Source: Roseibium suaedae
GTDB lineage: Bacteria; Pseudomonadota; Alphaproteobacteria; Rhizobiales; Stappiaceae
Assembly (NCBI RefSeq): GCF_900142725.1
Contig: NZ_FRBW01000001.1
Coordinates: 1,240,001-1,304,000, forward strand
Direction: 5' to 3'
Length of the DNA: 64,000 nucleotides
Part shown: positions 23,892 to 33,915 of the stretch, one piece after another
Position numbering within the stretch: the stretch's first letter is position 1
Layout: each line of letters begins with the position of its first letter
The notes under the pieces: generated by a model
The model's input: only the letters and a program-made list of their open reading frames with translations
Database searches by the model: none
Told to the model about the DNA's origin: nothing
Translations under genes and position numbers: made by a program

Positions 23892-26237
23892 CTCCTTGTC
23901 ATCCTTGCCCTTCGGCAGCAGGAAGCTGACCGTGGTACCCTGACCGACTTCCGAGCTGATGATCAGCTTGCTGCCATGCAGTTCCACCAGGGAGCGGGCG
24001 ATGGCGAGGCCGAGGCCGGAGCCCTTGTGGCTCTTGGTGAACTGGTTTTCCACCTGAATGAAGGGCTTGGCCAGCCGCTCGATGTCGGCTGCGGCGATGC
24101 CGATGCCGGTGTCGGTGATGTCGAAGCGGACCATGTCCTGTTCCGGGCGGGCCTTGAGCCGGACCTCGCCGCCGTCCGGCGTGAACTTCACGGCGTTGGC
24201 GAGGAGGTTGAGGAGAACCTGCTTCAGGGCGCGGCGGTCGGCCATGGCGGGCAGATCTTCCGGTTCCACGTCGCACAGCACAGAGATGCGCTTTTCCGCG
24301 GCTGCTGCCGAGATGATCCGGGTTGCGTCGCGGGCGGCATCTCCTGCATCGACGGACTCGGTTTCGATGGTCAGGCGGCCAGCCTCGATCTTCGACATGT
24401 CGAGGATGTCGTTGATGACGTTGAGCAGGTAAGTGCCGGAGGAATGGATGTCCTTGCAATATTCGGCGTAGCGATCGCTGCCGACAGGGCCGAACATTTC
24501 CTGGGTCATGATGTCGGAGAAGCCGATGATCGCGTTCAGCGGCGTGCGCAGCTCATGAGAAATGTTGGCGAGAAATTCGGACTTGGCGGTGTTGGCTTCT
24601 TCCGCCTTGGTCTTTTCCTGGCTGTATTTCTCGGCCAGTTCCACCAGCTGCTGAGCCTGCATTTCCAGTGTCTGGCGGGACTTGCGCAGGTCGGAAATGG
24701 TCTGGCGCAGCCGCTTCTCGCTGTCCATCAGCTTTTCTTCATGCTGCTTCAGCGCGGTAATGTCGGTGCCGACAGACACGAAACCGCCGTCCTTGGTGCG
24801 CCGTTCGGAGATCTGTAGCCAGCGTCCGTCTTCCAGCTGGGCTTCATAGGCATCATTCGCGCCACCGCCGCTGATCTTCACCGGACGGGACGTGATCTGC
24901 GAGTTGGAGGCTGCGGTCATGACGTCCTGATAGGGCGTGCCCGGCTTGATGACCCGGCCCGGCAGGTTGTGTAGAGCCTGATAGTTGGAATTGCAGATGA
25001 CCAGCTCGTTACGGGCATTCCACAGAACGAAGGCTTCCGAAATGGTCTCGATCGCGTCGCGAAGGCGCAGGTCTGCCGTGCGGCTTTGCTCGGCCAGCTC
25101 GTGCTGTTCGGTCACGTCGATGCAGATGCCGATCAAGTGCGGCTCCGAGCGGCCCGGCTCCAGCTGGATTTCGCCGCGGGCGCGCAGCCAGACCCAGTTG
25201 CCATCGGCGTGGCGCATGCGGAATGTCTTGTCGACCGTCTTCTCGCCAGTGGTCAGAAGGTTTTCCGCCAGCTGAAACAGGTCCACGTCTTCCGGATGGG
25301 TGATCTCGGTCACTTCGGAGAAGGAGAGGATGTCATCCTGAGGCGTGCGGCCCAGTAGCTCATAAAGCGAGGAAGACCAGAACATCCGGCCCCGGGCCAG
25401 ATCCCAGTCGAACAGTCCGCAGCGCCCATGGGTGAGGGCGGCGTCGATCCGGCCGCGGGTGGCCGCATACATCTCGTCTGCCTGCTCGGCGCGGGTGGCC
25501 TGGGCGAAGAAGGCGTAGATCAGCACCAGCATCACCGAGGCTGTGCCGACGAAGAGGGTCACGTTGGCCGAAACATCCGTGCGCCAGTTGCCGAAGATAT
25601 CGGCTTCCGGCTGCAGGACGGCAACCATGCCCAGCGGGCCATCAAGGTGATGGACGGTGGCGTAGACGTCTTCCTTGCTGCCCATGTTGTCGAGCTCGAC
25701 CGGCAGAGGCAGAACACCGGCGCGGGCGCCAAAGATGGTCAGCGGTTGGGACGGGCCGAGGATCAGGTTGATCGGCATGCCTTCCATGTTCGGCCGCAGC
25801 GGTGCGCTGGCGACGACCATGCCGTCCTTGTCGGCCAGAAGGATGACCCGGCCGTTGCTGGTGGCACCGGCAGGAAGGTTGTCGGCAAGCACGCGCTGCA
25901 GGGCGGTGCGGTAGCCTTCTTCCGGCAGGTTGGCCTCTTCACCGCTGAGACGGGAAGCCAGAACCGTGGCGGTCAGCGTGATTTCGTTGCGGGCCTGCTG
26001 CTCGATGTCCTGATGGTCGTAGCTGAGCTCAAGCACGCGGTAGGCGGCGAGCGCTGCGATGAAAAAGAGGCTCAGGGCAGGGATGATCCGGCGCATCAGC
26101 GGCTCGGATCTCAACAGGCGCGAATAGGTCGGCTGTGCCAGCAGACGGAGGTGGCCTGAGAGGGATTTGCCTGAGTTCGATCCTGGAATTCGGGCAAAGC
26201 GTCGCAAGGACGCGCTGCCAGCAGATGCCCGCGCCAT
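23874..26237 (-). CDS. pleC: PAS-domain sensor histidine kinase, PleC/PdhS family
   Basis: A 787-residue membrane histidine kinase of the DivJ/PleC/PdhS group that sets DivK phosphorylation and cell-cycle polarity. It contains TM1 (IIPALSLFFIAALAAYRVLEL), a periplasmic region of about 150 residues, TM2 (ANVTLFVGTASVMLVLIYAFF), two PAS modules (GRCGLFDWDLARGRMFW and ISEAFVLWNARNELVI), a coiled coil (KYSQEKTKAEEANTAKSEFL), H561 in ISHELRTPLNAIIGFSDI, and an ATPase domain with GSGLGLAIARSLVELH. The post-His stretch MFGPVGSDRYAEYCKDIH is typical of the family. From memory, glnE and pleC are neighbours in rhizobia. ATG 26237 follows GGGAAAG; a TTG at 26312 would add 25 residues. It stands alone, behind the pepN terminator. 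Confidence 0.8.
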   Translation of the reverse strand: MARASAGSASLRRFARIPGSNSGKSLSGHLRLLAQPTYSRLLRSEPLMRRIIPALSLFFIAALAAYRVLELSYDHQDIEQQARNEITLTATVLASRLSGEEANLPEEGYRTALQRVLADNLPAGATSNGRVILLADKDGMVVASAPLRPNMEGMPINLILGPSQPLTIFGARAGVLPLPVELDNMGSKEDVYATVHHLDGPLGMVAVLQPEADIFGNWRTDVSANVTLFVGTASVMLVLIYAFFAQATRAEQADEMYAATRGRIDAALTHGRCGLFDWDLARGRMFWSSSLYELLGRTPQDDILSFSEVTEITHPEDVDLFQLAENLLTTGEKTVDKTFRMRHADGNWVWLRARGEIQLEPGRSEPHLIGICIDVTEQHELAEQSRTADLRLRDAIETISEAFVLWNARNELVICNSNYQALHNLPGRVIKPGTPYQDVMTAASNSQITSRPVKISGGGANDAYEAQLEDGRWLQISERRTKDGGFVSVGTDITALKQHEEKLMDSEKRLRQTISDLRKSRQTLEMQAQQLVELAEKYSQEKTKAEEANTAKSEFLANISHELRTPLNAIIGFSDIMTQEMFGPVGSDRYAEYCKDIHSSGTYLLNVINDILDMSKIEAGRLTIETESVDAGDAARDATRIISAAAAEKRISVLCDVEPEDLPAMADRRALKQVLLNLLANAVKFTPDGGEVRLKARPEQDMVRFDITDTGIGIAAADIERLAKPFIQVENQFTKSHKGSGLGLAIARSLVELHGSKLIISSEVGQGTTVSFLLPKGKDDKEMAQNA

Positions 26238-26349
26238 CGGTAACTTTCCCGACTTTTTGGTGTACTTGAAGGTGGGCGTTCTGCCCGCCGAATCACCTTC
26301 ATTTGAATCCAAGGTCGGGTATTTGTAAAGGCCTCAAAAGAACAAAATG

Positions 26350-26386
26350 GTTAACGCCGGAAGGTGAATCCACTTCCGGCGTTAAC
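26350..26386 (-). terminator. Rho-independent terminator of pepN
   Basis: GTTAACGCCGGAAG and CTTCCGGCGTTAAC pair over 14 bp around a 9-nt loop. On the minus strand the stem is followed by CATTTTGTTCTTTT. It lies 18 bp after the pepN stop and upstream of pleC, so pleC needs its own promoter. Confidence 0.85.
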
Positions 26387-26403
26387 AGGTTCAGTTGCGT
26401 GCT

Positions 26404-29049
26404 TTATTGCAAGCAGCGATCGACAATGTCCCGGCAGTCCCGAGACAGTTTTTCCATGGCAGAAATACGTAAAAGTGCCTTTTCTGCATGCTTGCTTCTT
26501 TCGCCCTCAAGAGAGCGCCAAGATCTGAAGCAAGTCAGAAGCCTTGCTGCGACTTGCGGGTTTCTTGGGTCGAGCGTCATCACGCAGTCGGCAATGAAGG
26601 CGAATCCCTCGCCATCCTTGCGGGCAAACTGAACATGGTTGCCGGTCGCAAAGGCCTGGATCAGGGAACGCATCCGGTTGGGGTTCGTCATGTCGAACAG
26701 GGGATGGGCGGTGAGGGCTTTCACCCGCTCCAGACCATCCTTCGCCGGTGTTGTGGCCTGAACCGTGAACCACTTGTCCATGGCCAGCGAATTGTCCGAA
26801 TGGCGGCTGCGGAAGTCGGCCAGCGCCTGCTCTGCCCTGGGCAGATTGCGATGGACCAGAAGCGTGAGCGCTCCGATCCGGTCGGTCATGTTGTTGGCCT
26901 GCTGGAAGGCATGCCAGACCTTGTCCGGTGCCGCCGGCGTTCCAGCGTCCGCGAAATAGCCGAGGGCTTGGGCTGCCAGGGCACGCTTTCCGGCGGAAGC
27001 GGCGTCCGGGCTGAAGGTGCCTTCCTGCGGTGCGTCGGCAAGCAGGGCATGGAAAGCGGCAAGATGAGCGGCTCCAATGGCGCTGCGGAAGGCCATCCGG
27101 GCGGCGTGGATGGCGTCCGGATCCACGTTCTTGCCGATCTCGCGGGCAATGTCCGCTTCTCCCGGAAGATCGAGTGCCAGAGCCTTGAAGGCCGGATCTA
27201 GGCCTTGGTCGGAGAGGATCGTGCCGAAGATTTCCACCAGCCGGTCGTCGACCTCCAGAGATCCCTTCTTGTGTGCCTCATGGGTGAGCCGGATGAGTTC
27301 CTGCGTTGCCAGGGTCTGTACCGCCTGCCAGCGGTTGAAGGGATCGCTGTCGTGGCGGGCAAGAAAGGTGAGGTCCGCAAGGTTCTGGTGGGCTTCCAGC
27401 CGCACGGGCGCTGAAAAGCCACGCAGAAGCGACAGGACGGGACGGTGTTCGAGTCCGTGGAACGTTACCTTCTGGCTTGCCTTGGTCAGAAGCAGCACAT
27501 CGCCCCGGACTTCTGCGCCCGTAATGCGGCTGGCCGTGACGTCAGCGCCGTCCTGTCCGATCAGCCCGAAGCGGATCGGGATCACCGCCGGCTGGCTGGT
27601 CGCCTGGCCGGGCAGGGGAGCAATCGACTGGGTGATGTCGAGGGTCAGCTCCTGGGCGGTCGCATCAAACTGGCTCTTGACCGTGACCAGCGGTGTTCCT
27701 GCCTGCTCGTACCAGCGGGCGAACTGGCCAAGGTCCGTGGAGGTTGCCTCGGAAAAACAGGCGAGAAACGCCTCGATGGTCGTGGCGTCGCCGTCGTGGC
27801 GCTGGAAATAGAGATCCATGCCTTTCCGGAAGCCGTCATCGCCGAGCAGGGTCTTCAGCATGCGGACGACTTCCGCGCCCTTTTCATAGACGGTGGCGGT
27901 GTAGAAGTTGTTGATCTCGGTGTATTGGCGCGGGCGCACCGGATGGGCCAGCGGGCCAGCATCCTCCGGGAACTGGTGCGAGCGCAGAAGGCGGACGTCG
28001 GAAATGCGCTTCACGGCCCGCGAGCGCATGTCGGACGAAAATTCCTGATCGCGGAACACGGTCAGGCCTTCCTTTAGGCACAGCTGGAACCAGTCGCGGC
28101 AAGTGATGCGGTTGCCCGTCCAGTTGTGGAAATATTCGTGGGCAATCACCGCCTCGATATTGGCGTAGTCCTGATCGGTCGCGGTTTCCGGATCGGCCAG
28201 AACATACTTGTCATTGAAGATGTTGAGGCCCTTGTTCTCCATCGCGCCCATGTTGAAATCCGACACGGCAACGATGTTGAAGACATCCAGGTCATATTCG
28301 CAGCCGAAGACATCCTCGTCCCATTTCATGGATCGTTTCAGGCTGTCCATGGCCCAGTCGCAGCGGTCTTCCTTGCCCGGCTCGACATAAATCTTCAGGT
28401 CGACCTTGCGTCCGGAAGAGGTGACGAAGCTGTCCGAAACATGGGCGAGGTTACCGGCAACCATGGCGAACAGGTAGGACGGCTTGGGGTGCGGGTCGTG
28501 CCAGATGGCATAGTGACGGTCGGTCCCCGGAATGTCGCCGCTCTCCACCGGATTGCCGTTGCCGAGCAGCACCTGCGTATCCGCCTTGGGGCCTTCGATG
28601 CGGGTGGTATAGACCGAGAGAACATCCGGACGGTCGAGGAAATAGGTGATCCGGCGGAACCCTTCGGCCTCGCATTGGGTGCAATAGTTGCCCGAGGAGC
28701 GGTACAGCCCGGAGAGCTGGGTGTTGGCTTCCGGATTGACCCAGGTGCGCACCTCCAGAGTGAAGGGCTCTGCCGGCGGAGTGTGGATCACCAGCTCCCG
28801 CTCATTGGCGGTGTACGCGCTTTCCTCAAGCCCCTGACCATTCACGGCAAGGCCAGTGAAGGCCGTTTCATCGCCATTCAGCCAGAGCGGAGTTCCGGGC
28901 GCCACGCCATCCCGGCGGCGGATGGCAAGGGTTGCCTTCACCTGTGTCGCGGTCGGGGCGAGGTGAATGTCCAGATCGACCGTGTCGATGTGATAGGGCG
29001 CTGGCTGATAGTCTTCCAGATGAATGGCGGCGGCAGTGTCGGTGCGCAT
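26404..29049 (-). CDS. pepN: Aminopeptidase N
   Basis: An 881-residue cytosolic M1 zinc aminopeptidase that removes N-terminal residues from peptides. The substrate-recognition motif GAMENKGLN precedes the zinc site HEYFHNWTGNRIT (H304, E305, H308), with the third ligand E about 19 residues later (LKEGLTVFRDQEF). The length and order (N-terminal beta domain, catalytic domain, Ig-like domain, long helical C-terminus) match E. coli PepN. It starts 36 bp after the alpha/beta-hydrolase gene on the same strand, so the two are probably cotranscribed, and ends at the 14-bp terminator. Confidence 0.97.
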   Translation of the reverse strand: MRTDTAAAIHLEDYQPAPYHIDTVDLDIHLAPTATQVKATLAIRRRDGVAPGTPLWLNGDETAFTGLAVNGQGLEESAYTANERELVIHTPPAEPFTLEVRTWVNPEANTQLSGLYRSSGNYCTQCEAEGFRRITYFLDRPDVLSVYTTRIEGPKADTQVLLGNGNPVESGDIPGTDRHYAIWHDPHPKPSYLFAMVAGNLAHVSDSFVTSSGRKVDLKIYVEPGKEDRCDWAMDSLKRSMKWDEDVFGCEYDLDVFNIVAVSDFNMGAMENKGLNIFNDKYVLADPETATDQDYANIEAVIAHEYFHNWTGNRITCRDWFQLCLKEGLTVFRDQEFSSDMRSRAVKRISDVRLLRSHQFPEDAGPLAHPVRPRQYTEINNFYTATVYEKGAEVVRMLKTLLGDDGFRKGMDLYFQRHDGDATTIEAFLACFSEATSTDLGQFARWYEQAGTPLVTVKSQFDATAQELTLDITQSIAPLPGQATSQPAVIPIRFGLIGQDGADVTASRITGAEVRGDVLLLTKASQKVTFHGLEHRPVLSLLRGFSAPVRLEAHQNLADLTFLARHDSDPFNRWQAVQTLATQELIRLTHEAHKKGSLEVDDRLVEIFGTILSDQGLDPAFKALALDLPGEADIAREIGKNVDPDAIHAARMAFRSAIGAAHLAAFHALLADAPQEGTFSPDAASAGKRALAAQALGYFADAGTPAAPDKVWHAFQQANNMTDRIGALTLLVHRNLPRAEQALADFRSRHSDNSLAMDKWFTVQATTPAKDGLERVKALTAHPLFDMTNPNRMRSLIQAFATGNHVQFARKDGEGFAFIADCVMTLDPRNPQVAARLLTCFRSWRSLEGERSKHAEKALLRISAMEKLSRDCRDIVDRCLQ

Positions 29050-29085
29050 GGATAGGTCCGGTTGGATGTCGGTCTTTGGTGTTTG

Positions 29086-29919
29086 TCAGAGAGTGCTGGA
29101 AATTCCGGCCAGGCTGGCAACCAGCGTGCTGGACGGATCCGCAAAGGGAAGGATGACGGTAAAATGGTTCGCGCCTTCCAGAATGTCCAGTTCACCGCTC
29201 AGGGCAGGTCCTTGCCACAGGCTGGTCAGAAGGCGGCTCTGGCGCAGGTATTCGGAGCTTTCCGCCCCGCCGACGACGGCGATGTAGCGTCCGCTTGAGG
29301 GCTTGGGTGCCGAAATCGGCGACGCGGCCCGGGCGCTGGCCTCATCCAGGCCCAGGGCCTTGTTGACGCTGGTCGGAACGAGGGGCGCGAGATCGAAAAG
29401 GCCGGAGACAGGCATTGCTGCGGTCACCAGGTCGGAGGGCATCTCGTGCGCGCTCCAGTCCGTCGCCATCAGGGCTGCGGTCAGGTGGCCGCCCGCAGAG
29501 TGGCCGAAAACAGAGAGCTTGCGGCCGGTCAGACGGTGGACATGGGCTGCGAGCTGGCGCATTTCGGACGTGATGCCATCCACGGAAATGGTGGGGCAGA
29601 GCGAGTAATTGGCGATCACCACGTCAAAACCGCGGGTATTCATGCCCCGGGCCATGTGGGAAAAGAAGCTCTTGTCCAGGGCCTGCCAGTAGCCGCCGTG
29701 GATGAAGAGTGCCGTCAGCCGTTGTGCCGGGCTGCCGTCCTGGGCGGGGAAGAAGTCAAAGAGATTGCGGGGAGAGGGGCCATAGACCTGGTCGAGCTTG
29801 GCGTCCGGACGGGCCTTGCGGTAGTCATCCGCATCCTTGGCCCATCCTGCGATGAGTTCAGGATGGTCCGGCACCCGTTCCCGGTTGTTGTATTCCGCTT
29901 CCAGGTCGATCTCTGCCAT
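29086..29919 (-). CDS. Alpha/beta hydrolase, kynurenine-formamidase-like esterase
   Basis: A 277-residue cytosolic hydrolase. The oxyanion-hole motif HGGYWQALDKSFF, the nucleophile elbow FGHSAGGHL and a C-terminal histidine in GANHFTVILP give the expected Ser-His-Asp layout of the HSL/BD-FAE-like carboxylesterases. The HGGYW form with a tryptophan is common in arylformamidases that act on N-formylkynurenine, but no other tryptophan-catabolism gene lies nearby, so the substrate is left open. It precedes pepN by 36 bp on the same strand. Confidence 0.8.
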   Translation of the reverse strand: MAEIDLEAEYNNRERVPDHPELIAGWAKDADDYRKARPDAKLDQVYGPSPRNLFDFFPAQDGSPAQRLTALFIHGGYWQALDKSFFSHMARGMNTRGFDVVIANYSLCPTISVDGITSEMRQLAAHVHRLTGRKLSVFGHSAGGHLTAALMATDWSAHEMPSDLVTAAMPVSGLFDLAPLVPTSVNKALGLDEASARAASPISAPKPSSGRYIAVVGGAESSEYLRQSRLLTSLWQGPALSGELDILEGANHFTVILPFADPSSTLVASLAGISSTL

Positions 29920-30116
29920 GTCGGTCTCCTAAAGGGTGCAAGCCGTGGCTGCACCAGTGACCTTTTGAACCATGCCGCAAGCCGGTTCCGCAAGCGAAGA
30001 TGGAGCGGGCTGCCAGATCGCGCGGGATCACAAGCAGGTGTCCTGCGGCTTGCTTCCTTTGACCTTGCCGGTGCGGCGGGCTAAGGAGAAGCCACATTTA
30101 ATCACGGGATTTTCAC

Positions 30117-30608
30117 ATGAGTCGCCTCGACAGTTTTATTCGCCGTCTCACCGCCCAGAAGATTCTTCTGGAAGATGTGACCGCCCGCCTCAAGGGTGTC
30201 GAAGGCCCTGTTCTCGAACTGGGACTCGGCAATGGCCGCACCTATGATCACATCCGGGAAATCCTTCCGGACCGGGAGATCTATGTGTTCGACCGGGACC
30301 TTGCCTGCCACCCGAGCTGCATTCCTGATGCCGAGCACATGATCTTCGGCGAGATCCGCGACACGCTGGCCTATTGCGGTCCGCGCATCAAGGCACCCGC
30401 CGCCTTCATCCATTGCGATCTCGGATCCGGTGATCCGACCATGGATCTGGCTACCTCTTCCTGGCTGTCACCGCTGATCGACAAGCATACGGCTGCGGGC
30501 GGCTATGTTCTGTCCGGCCTGCCGCTGGAGCTGCCGAATTTCGAAACCCTTCCCAAGCCCGAGGGCATCCGCCCGGGCCGTTATCATCTCTACCGGAAGC
30601 AGGGCTGA
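30117..30608 (+). CDS. Small SAM-dependent methyltransferase (Methyltransf_17-like)
   Basis: A 163-residue protein that starts RLDSFIRRLTAQKILLEDV and carries the SAM-binding motif VLELGLGNGRTYDHIRE, a second acidic motif EIYVFDRDLACHP and a motif around FIHCDLGSGDP. This short form matches my memory of the Pfam family Methyltransf_17, present in alphaproteobacteria with unknown substrate. It ends GRYHLYRKQG. The CoA-transferase gene begins 30 bp later behind a GGAGGAA-type site, which suggests one operon, although no functional link is evident. Confidence 0.75.
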   Translation: MSRLDSFIRRLTAQKILLEDVTARLKGVEGPVLELGLGNGRTYDHIREILPDREIYVFDRDLACHPSCIPDAEHMIFGEIRDTLAYCGPRIKAPAAFIHCDLGSGDPTMDLATSSWLSPLIDKHTAAGGYVLSGLPLELPNFETLPKPEGIRPGRYHLYRKQG

Positions 30609-30638
30609 CCGCACGGACGGTCTGCCAAGGAGGAACGC

Positions 30639-31820
30639 ATGGCTGCTCCCCTCGAGGGCGTGAAGGTCGTGGAACTCGCACGGATTCTGGCAGGCCCCTG
30701 GATTGGCCAGACCCTGTCAGATCTCGGAGCCGACGTGATCAAGGTTGAGTCTCCGGCCGGTGATGACACGCGCGGCTGGGGGCCTCCCTTTGTCGAGGAC
30801 GGAGAAGGCAACCGCCTGGACGCGGCCTATTTCCATGCCTGCAACCGGGGCAAGCGGTCCATCGCGGCGGACTTCCGCACGCAGGAGGGACAGGAGATCG
30901 TCCGCCGTCTGGTCGCGGATGCGGACGTCCTGATCGAGAATTTCAAGGTTGGCGGGCTCGAGAAATACGGCCTCGACTACGACAGCCTGAAGGCATTGAA
31001 CCCGCGGTTGATCTATTGCTCCGTCACGGGCTTTGGTCAGGACGGTCCTTATGCGCACCGGGCAGGCTATGACTTCATGATCCAGGGCATGGGCGGTCTG
31101 ATGGACCTGACCGGCGCGCCTGATGGGGAGCCGCAAAAGGTCGGTGTTGCCGTTGCCGATATTTTCACCGGTCTTTACGGCGTGGTTGGCGTTCTGGCAG
31201 CGCTCCGCCGCCGTGACCAGACCGGCAAGGGCGAGCGGGTTGATCTGGCTCTTCTGGATTCGGTCGCTGCGATCCTCGCCAATCAGGCGATGAACTATCT
31301 GGTGTCCGGCACGGCTCCGCGCCGCCTCGGCAATGCCCATCCCAATATCGTGCCCTATCAGGTGTTCCCGGCAAGCGATGGCCATTTGATCATCGCGGTC
31401 GGTAATGACAGCCAGTTCGTGAAGCTGTGCGAGATTCTCTCCCGCCAGGATCTTCTGGCCAATCCGGACTATGCCACCAACGCCGGACGTGTCGCCCACC
31501 GGGAAGAGCTGGTACCGGTCCTTCTTGGAGAAACTGTCCGGTTCACCCGCGACGGGCTTCTGGCAGAGCTGGAGAAAAAGGGCGTTCCGGCAGGGCCGAT
31601 CAACACGGTCGCGGATGTGTTTTCCGATCCGCAGCTGATTCATCGCCAGATGAAGGTGGATTTGCCGCTGCCTGCGGCGGCCGGCGGGACAATTCCGTCC
31701 GTGCGCACGCCGATCAGGTTTTCAGACAGCACGCTGGTTCTGGAGAAGGCCTCGCCCGGGCTTGGTGAACATACCGATGAAATCCTCGCGGAACTCGGGC
31801 TCACCAAAGCAAAGGATTGA
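30639..31820 (+). CDS. CaiB/BaiF family CoA-transferase
   Basis: A 393-residue family III CoA-transferase that moves CoA between carboxylic acids, for example formyl-, succinyl-, carnitine- or citramalyl-type substrates. Signatures are the N-terminal GVKVVELARILAGPWIGQTL with GADVIKVE, the NRGKRSIAADF segment, and the catalytic aspartate in GVAVADIFTGLYG (about residue 173). The C-terminus has GVPAGPINTVADVFSDPQL. The substrate cannot be assigned. It is probably cotranscribed with the small methyltransferase gene upstream. Confidence 0.9.
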   Translation: MAAPLEGVKVVELARILAGPWIGQTLSDLGADVIKVESPAGDDTRGWGPPFVEDGEGNRLDAAYFHACNRGKRSIAADFRTQEGQEIVRRLVADADVLIENFKVGGLEKYGLDYDSLKALNPRLIYCSVTGFGQDGPYAHRAGYDFMIQGMGGLMDLTGAPDGEPQKVGVAVADIFTGLYGVVGVLAALRRRDQTGKGERVDLALLDSVAAILANQAMNYLVSGTAPRRLGNAHPNIVPYQVFPASDGHLIIAVGNDSQFVKLCEILSRQDLLANPDYATNAGRVAHREELVPVLLGETVRFTRDGLLAELEKKGVPAGPINTVADVFSDPQLIHRQMKVDLPLPAAAGGTIPSVRTPIRFSDSTLVLEKASPGLGEHTDEILAELGLTKAKD

Positions 31821-31930
31821 TCTGGCGAGACAATTCGTTACCCTTTTTTGGGGGCGTGACGCAAAGAAACCCAGCATGCGCCTGTGCAGTGCCATAGTTT
31901 TGGCTAGGATGCAGGCGCCTGCCAAGGCAT

Positions 31931-33889
31931 ATGAAGACGTCCGGCGAAATGTCCGGACATGCATTCGGACATGAAAATGGCCATCCCCTGGGGAAGGACG
32001 CAGGCTTGAACAAGGTCGTGGTTCCAAAGCGCAAGCGGCGCCGTCTGAACATGCCGCTAACCCGAATCATTTCCTTCGGCTTCGGTGGCTTTGTCGCGGT
32101 CGCGCTGGCGCTTGTCCTTTATCTGTCGGTCAAGGCGAACTTCCGGAACACCTTCTCCCTGCTGAATGACAAGGCGATCCTGATTACCCAGAGCATGGAG
32201 CGGGAGCTTCGTGGCCACTTCAGTTCTGTCGAGCAGGCCGTGACCGATCTGAAGCCCTTCTTCGACAATGGCATCATCAGCCTGACCGATACGTCGGCAG
32301 CGCTTGGCCAGCTTCAGGTCGCGCTTGCCTCCAATGAGCAGATCACCGTTCTGGTGGTGACCGATCTCAACGGCGACAATTTCGGCGTCTATCGCGCTCC
32401 CAACGGCCGTCTGTGGCCGTTCCGCCGACAGATTCCGTCCGGCGGTGAGAAAACCTATGTCCTGCCCAAGCTGACGGCAGAAAGCCCGCCCACCTGGGGG
32501 CCGTTGATGCTGAATGACATTGGCCAGTTCGCCAATGTGTCCGTTCCGCTGGTGCGCGGCGGCCAGAAGGTCGGCACGCTGACGGCAGCCAGCTCCCTGA
32601 ACGAACTGGGTGTTGCCATCCGCAGCATCGAGGAGGGCGATGATGCAACGATCTTCATCATCGCCAACGGGGATGATGTGGTTCTCCATTCGGACATGGA
32701 GCAGCTCCAGACCGGCGGGACCCCGAGCCGGACCCTGCCGGCGCCCCGTACCGAGCTTGGCGATCCGGTTCTGGCAGCCCTCAACAAGGGCGAGCAGCTT
32801 TCAGGCTTTGAAAAGGCGGCCTCTGCCGGCATCGATGTCTCGCGCATCGAGGTGGGAGAAGATGATTTCATCATGATGCGCGTGGTCGTGCCCGGCTACA
32901 GCGATCAGCCCTGGGTCATCGGTCAATATTTCAGGGGCATTACCATTTCCCGCGAAGTCCGCCGCCTGACCGGCTCGGCGATCGTGGGTGTCGGCGCCCT
33001 GATCATCGCGGTGCTGATCGCGATCTGGATGGGGCGGCGCGTCGCCATGCCGCTGAAGAACCTCGCAATCCAGTCACGCAAGGTGGGAAGTCTGGCGCTT
33101 GATAATGTCGAGCCGCTGCCGCGCAGCCGCGTGGCTGAGCTGGATCAGGTGGCGCTCGCCTTCAATTCGATGGTGGAAGGCCTCAAGGCCATGAACACCT
33201 ATGTGCCGCGCTCGCTGTTTTCAAAGCTCATGCGGCTGGGTGGCGAAAAGGCAGCCTACGCCAAGGAAGCCGAGCTGACGGTGGTCTTCACGGATATTGT
33301 CGGCTTCACCGCCCTGTCCGAAGGCATGACCGCCAGCGAAACCTCCCGTCACCTCAACGAGCACTTCTCGATCCTGGTGGCTGCGGTGGAAGCGGAAGGC
33401 GGCACCGTCGACAAGTTTATCGGCGATGGCATGCTGGCCTTCTGGGGAGCACCGGATGCCCGGCCGGACCATGCCGCCGCCGCCGTGCGCAGTGCAAGAC
33501 GCATCGCAAGAGCCCTGCATGCCGCCAATCTTGTGGCCGCAACCCGTGGCTCGCCCGTCATTCACCTGCGGATCGGCATCCACACCGGCCCGGCTGTGGT
33601 GGGCAATGTCGGAGCGCTCGACCGGTGGAACTACACGGTTGTCGGCGACACGGTGAACGTGACGGAGCGTCTTCAGTCCCTCGGCCGGGATCTGGGGATC
33701 GGCGAGGAAGTTGTGATCCTTGCCAGCGCGGATACGGTCTCCCAGCTCCATGGGGAAACCTGCGAGCAGGCGGCGGGCGATTTCGCCCTGCGCGGCCGGG
33801 CAGGGGCCCTTCAGGTCTGGAAACTTGATCCTTTCGCAAAGCCCGAATCTGCCGATTACAGTGTTCCCGCCATCACCGCTGCGGAATAA
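31931..33889 (+). CDS. Membrane-bound class III adenylate cyclase with extracytoplasmic sensor
   Basis: A 652-residue protein. After a basic N-terminus, TM1 (FGFGGFVAVALALVLYLSV), a Cache-like periplasmic domain of about 280 residues and TM2 (VGVGALIIAVLIAIWMGRRV) lead into a HAMP-like linker and a class III cyclase domain. Metal-binding aspartates are D455 (VVFTDIVGFT) and D499 (FIGDGMLAF). K495 before FIGDG and the VVGDTVNVTERLQ segment give the adenine-specifying and transition-state positions, so cAMP is the likely product. The start is uncertain: ATG 31931 is used, and later in-frame ATGs exist. It lies directly upstream of a consensus CRP-type operator and the ABC importer operon. Confidence 0.87.
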   Translation: MKTSGEMSGHAFGHENGHPLGKDAGLNKVVVPKRKRRRLNMPLTRIISFGFGGFVAVALALVLYLSVKANFRNTFSLLNDKAILITQSMERELRGHFSSVEQAVTDLKPFFDNGIISLTDTSAALGQLQVALASNEQITVLVVTDLNGDNFGVYRAPNGRLWPFRRQIPSGGEKTYVLPKLTAESPPTWGPLMLNDIGQFANVSVPLVRGGQKVGTLTAASSLNELGVAIRSIEEGDDATIFIIANGDDVVLHSDMEQLQTGGTPSRTLPAPRTELGDPVLAALNKGEQLSGFEKAASAGIDVSRIEVGEDDFIMMRVVVPGYSDQPWVIGQYFRGITISREVRRLTGSAIVGVGALIIAVLIAIWMGRRVAMPLKNLAIQSRKVGSLALDNVEPLPRSRVAELDQVALAFNSMVEGLKAMNTYVPRSLFSKLMRLGGEKAAYAKEAELTVVFTDIVGFTALSEGMTASETSRHLNEHFSILVAAVEAEGGTVDKFIGDGMLAFWGAPDARPDHAAAAVRSARRIARALHAANLVAATRGSPVIHLRIGIHTGPAVVGNVGALDRWNYTVVGDTVNVTERLQSLGRDLGIGEEVVILASADTVSQLHGETCEQAAGDFALRGRAGALQVWKLDPFAKPESADYSVPAITAAE

Positions 33890-33915
33890 CTGCAGCTTTA
33901 TGACAGATCACTGTT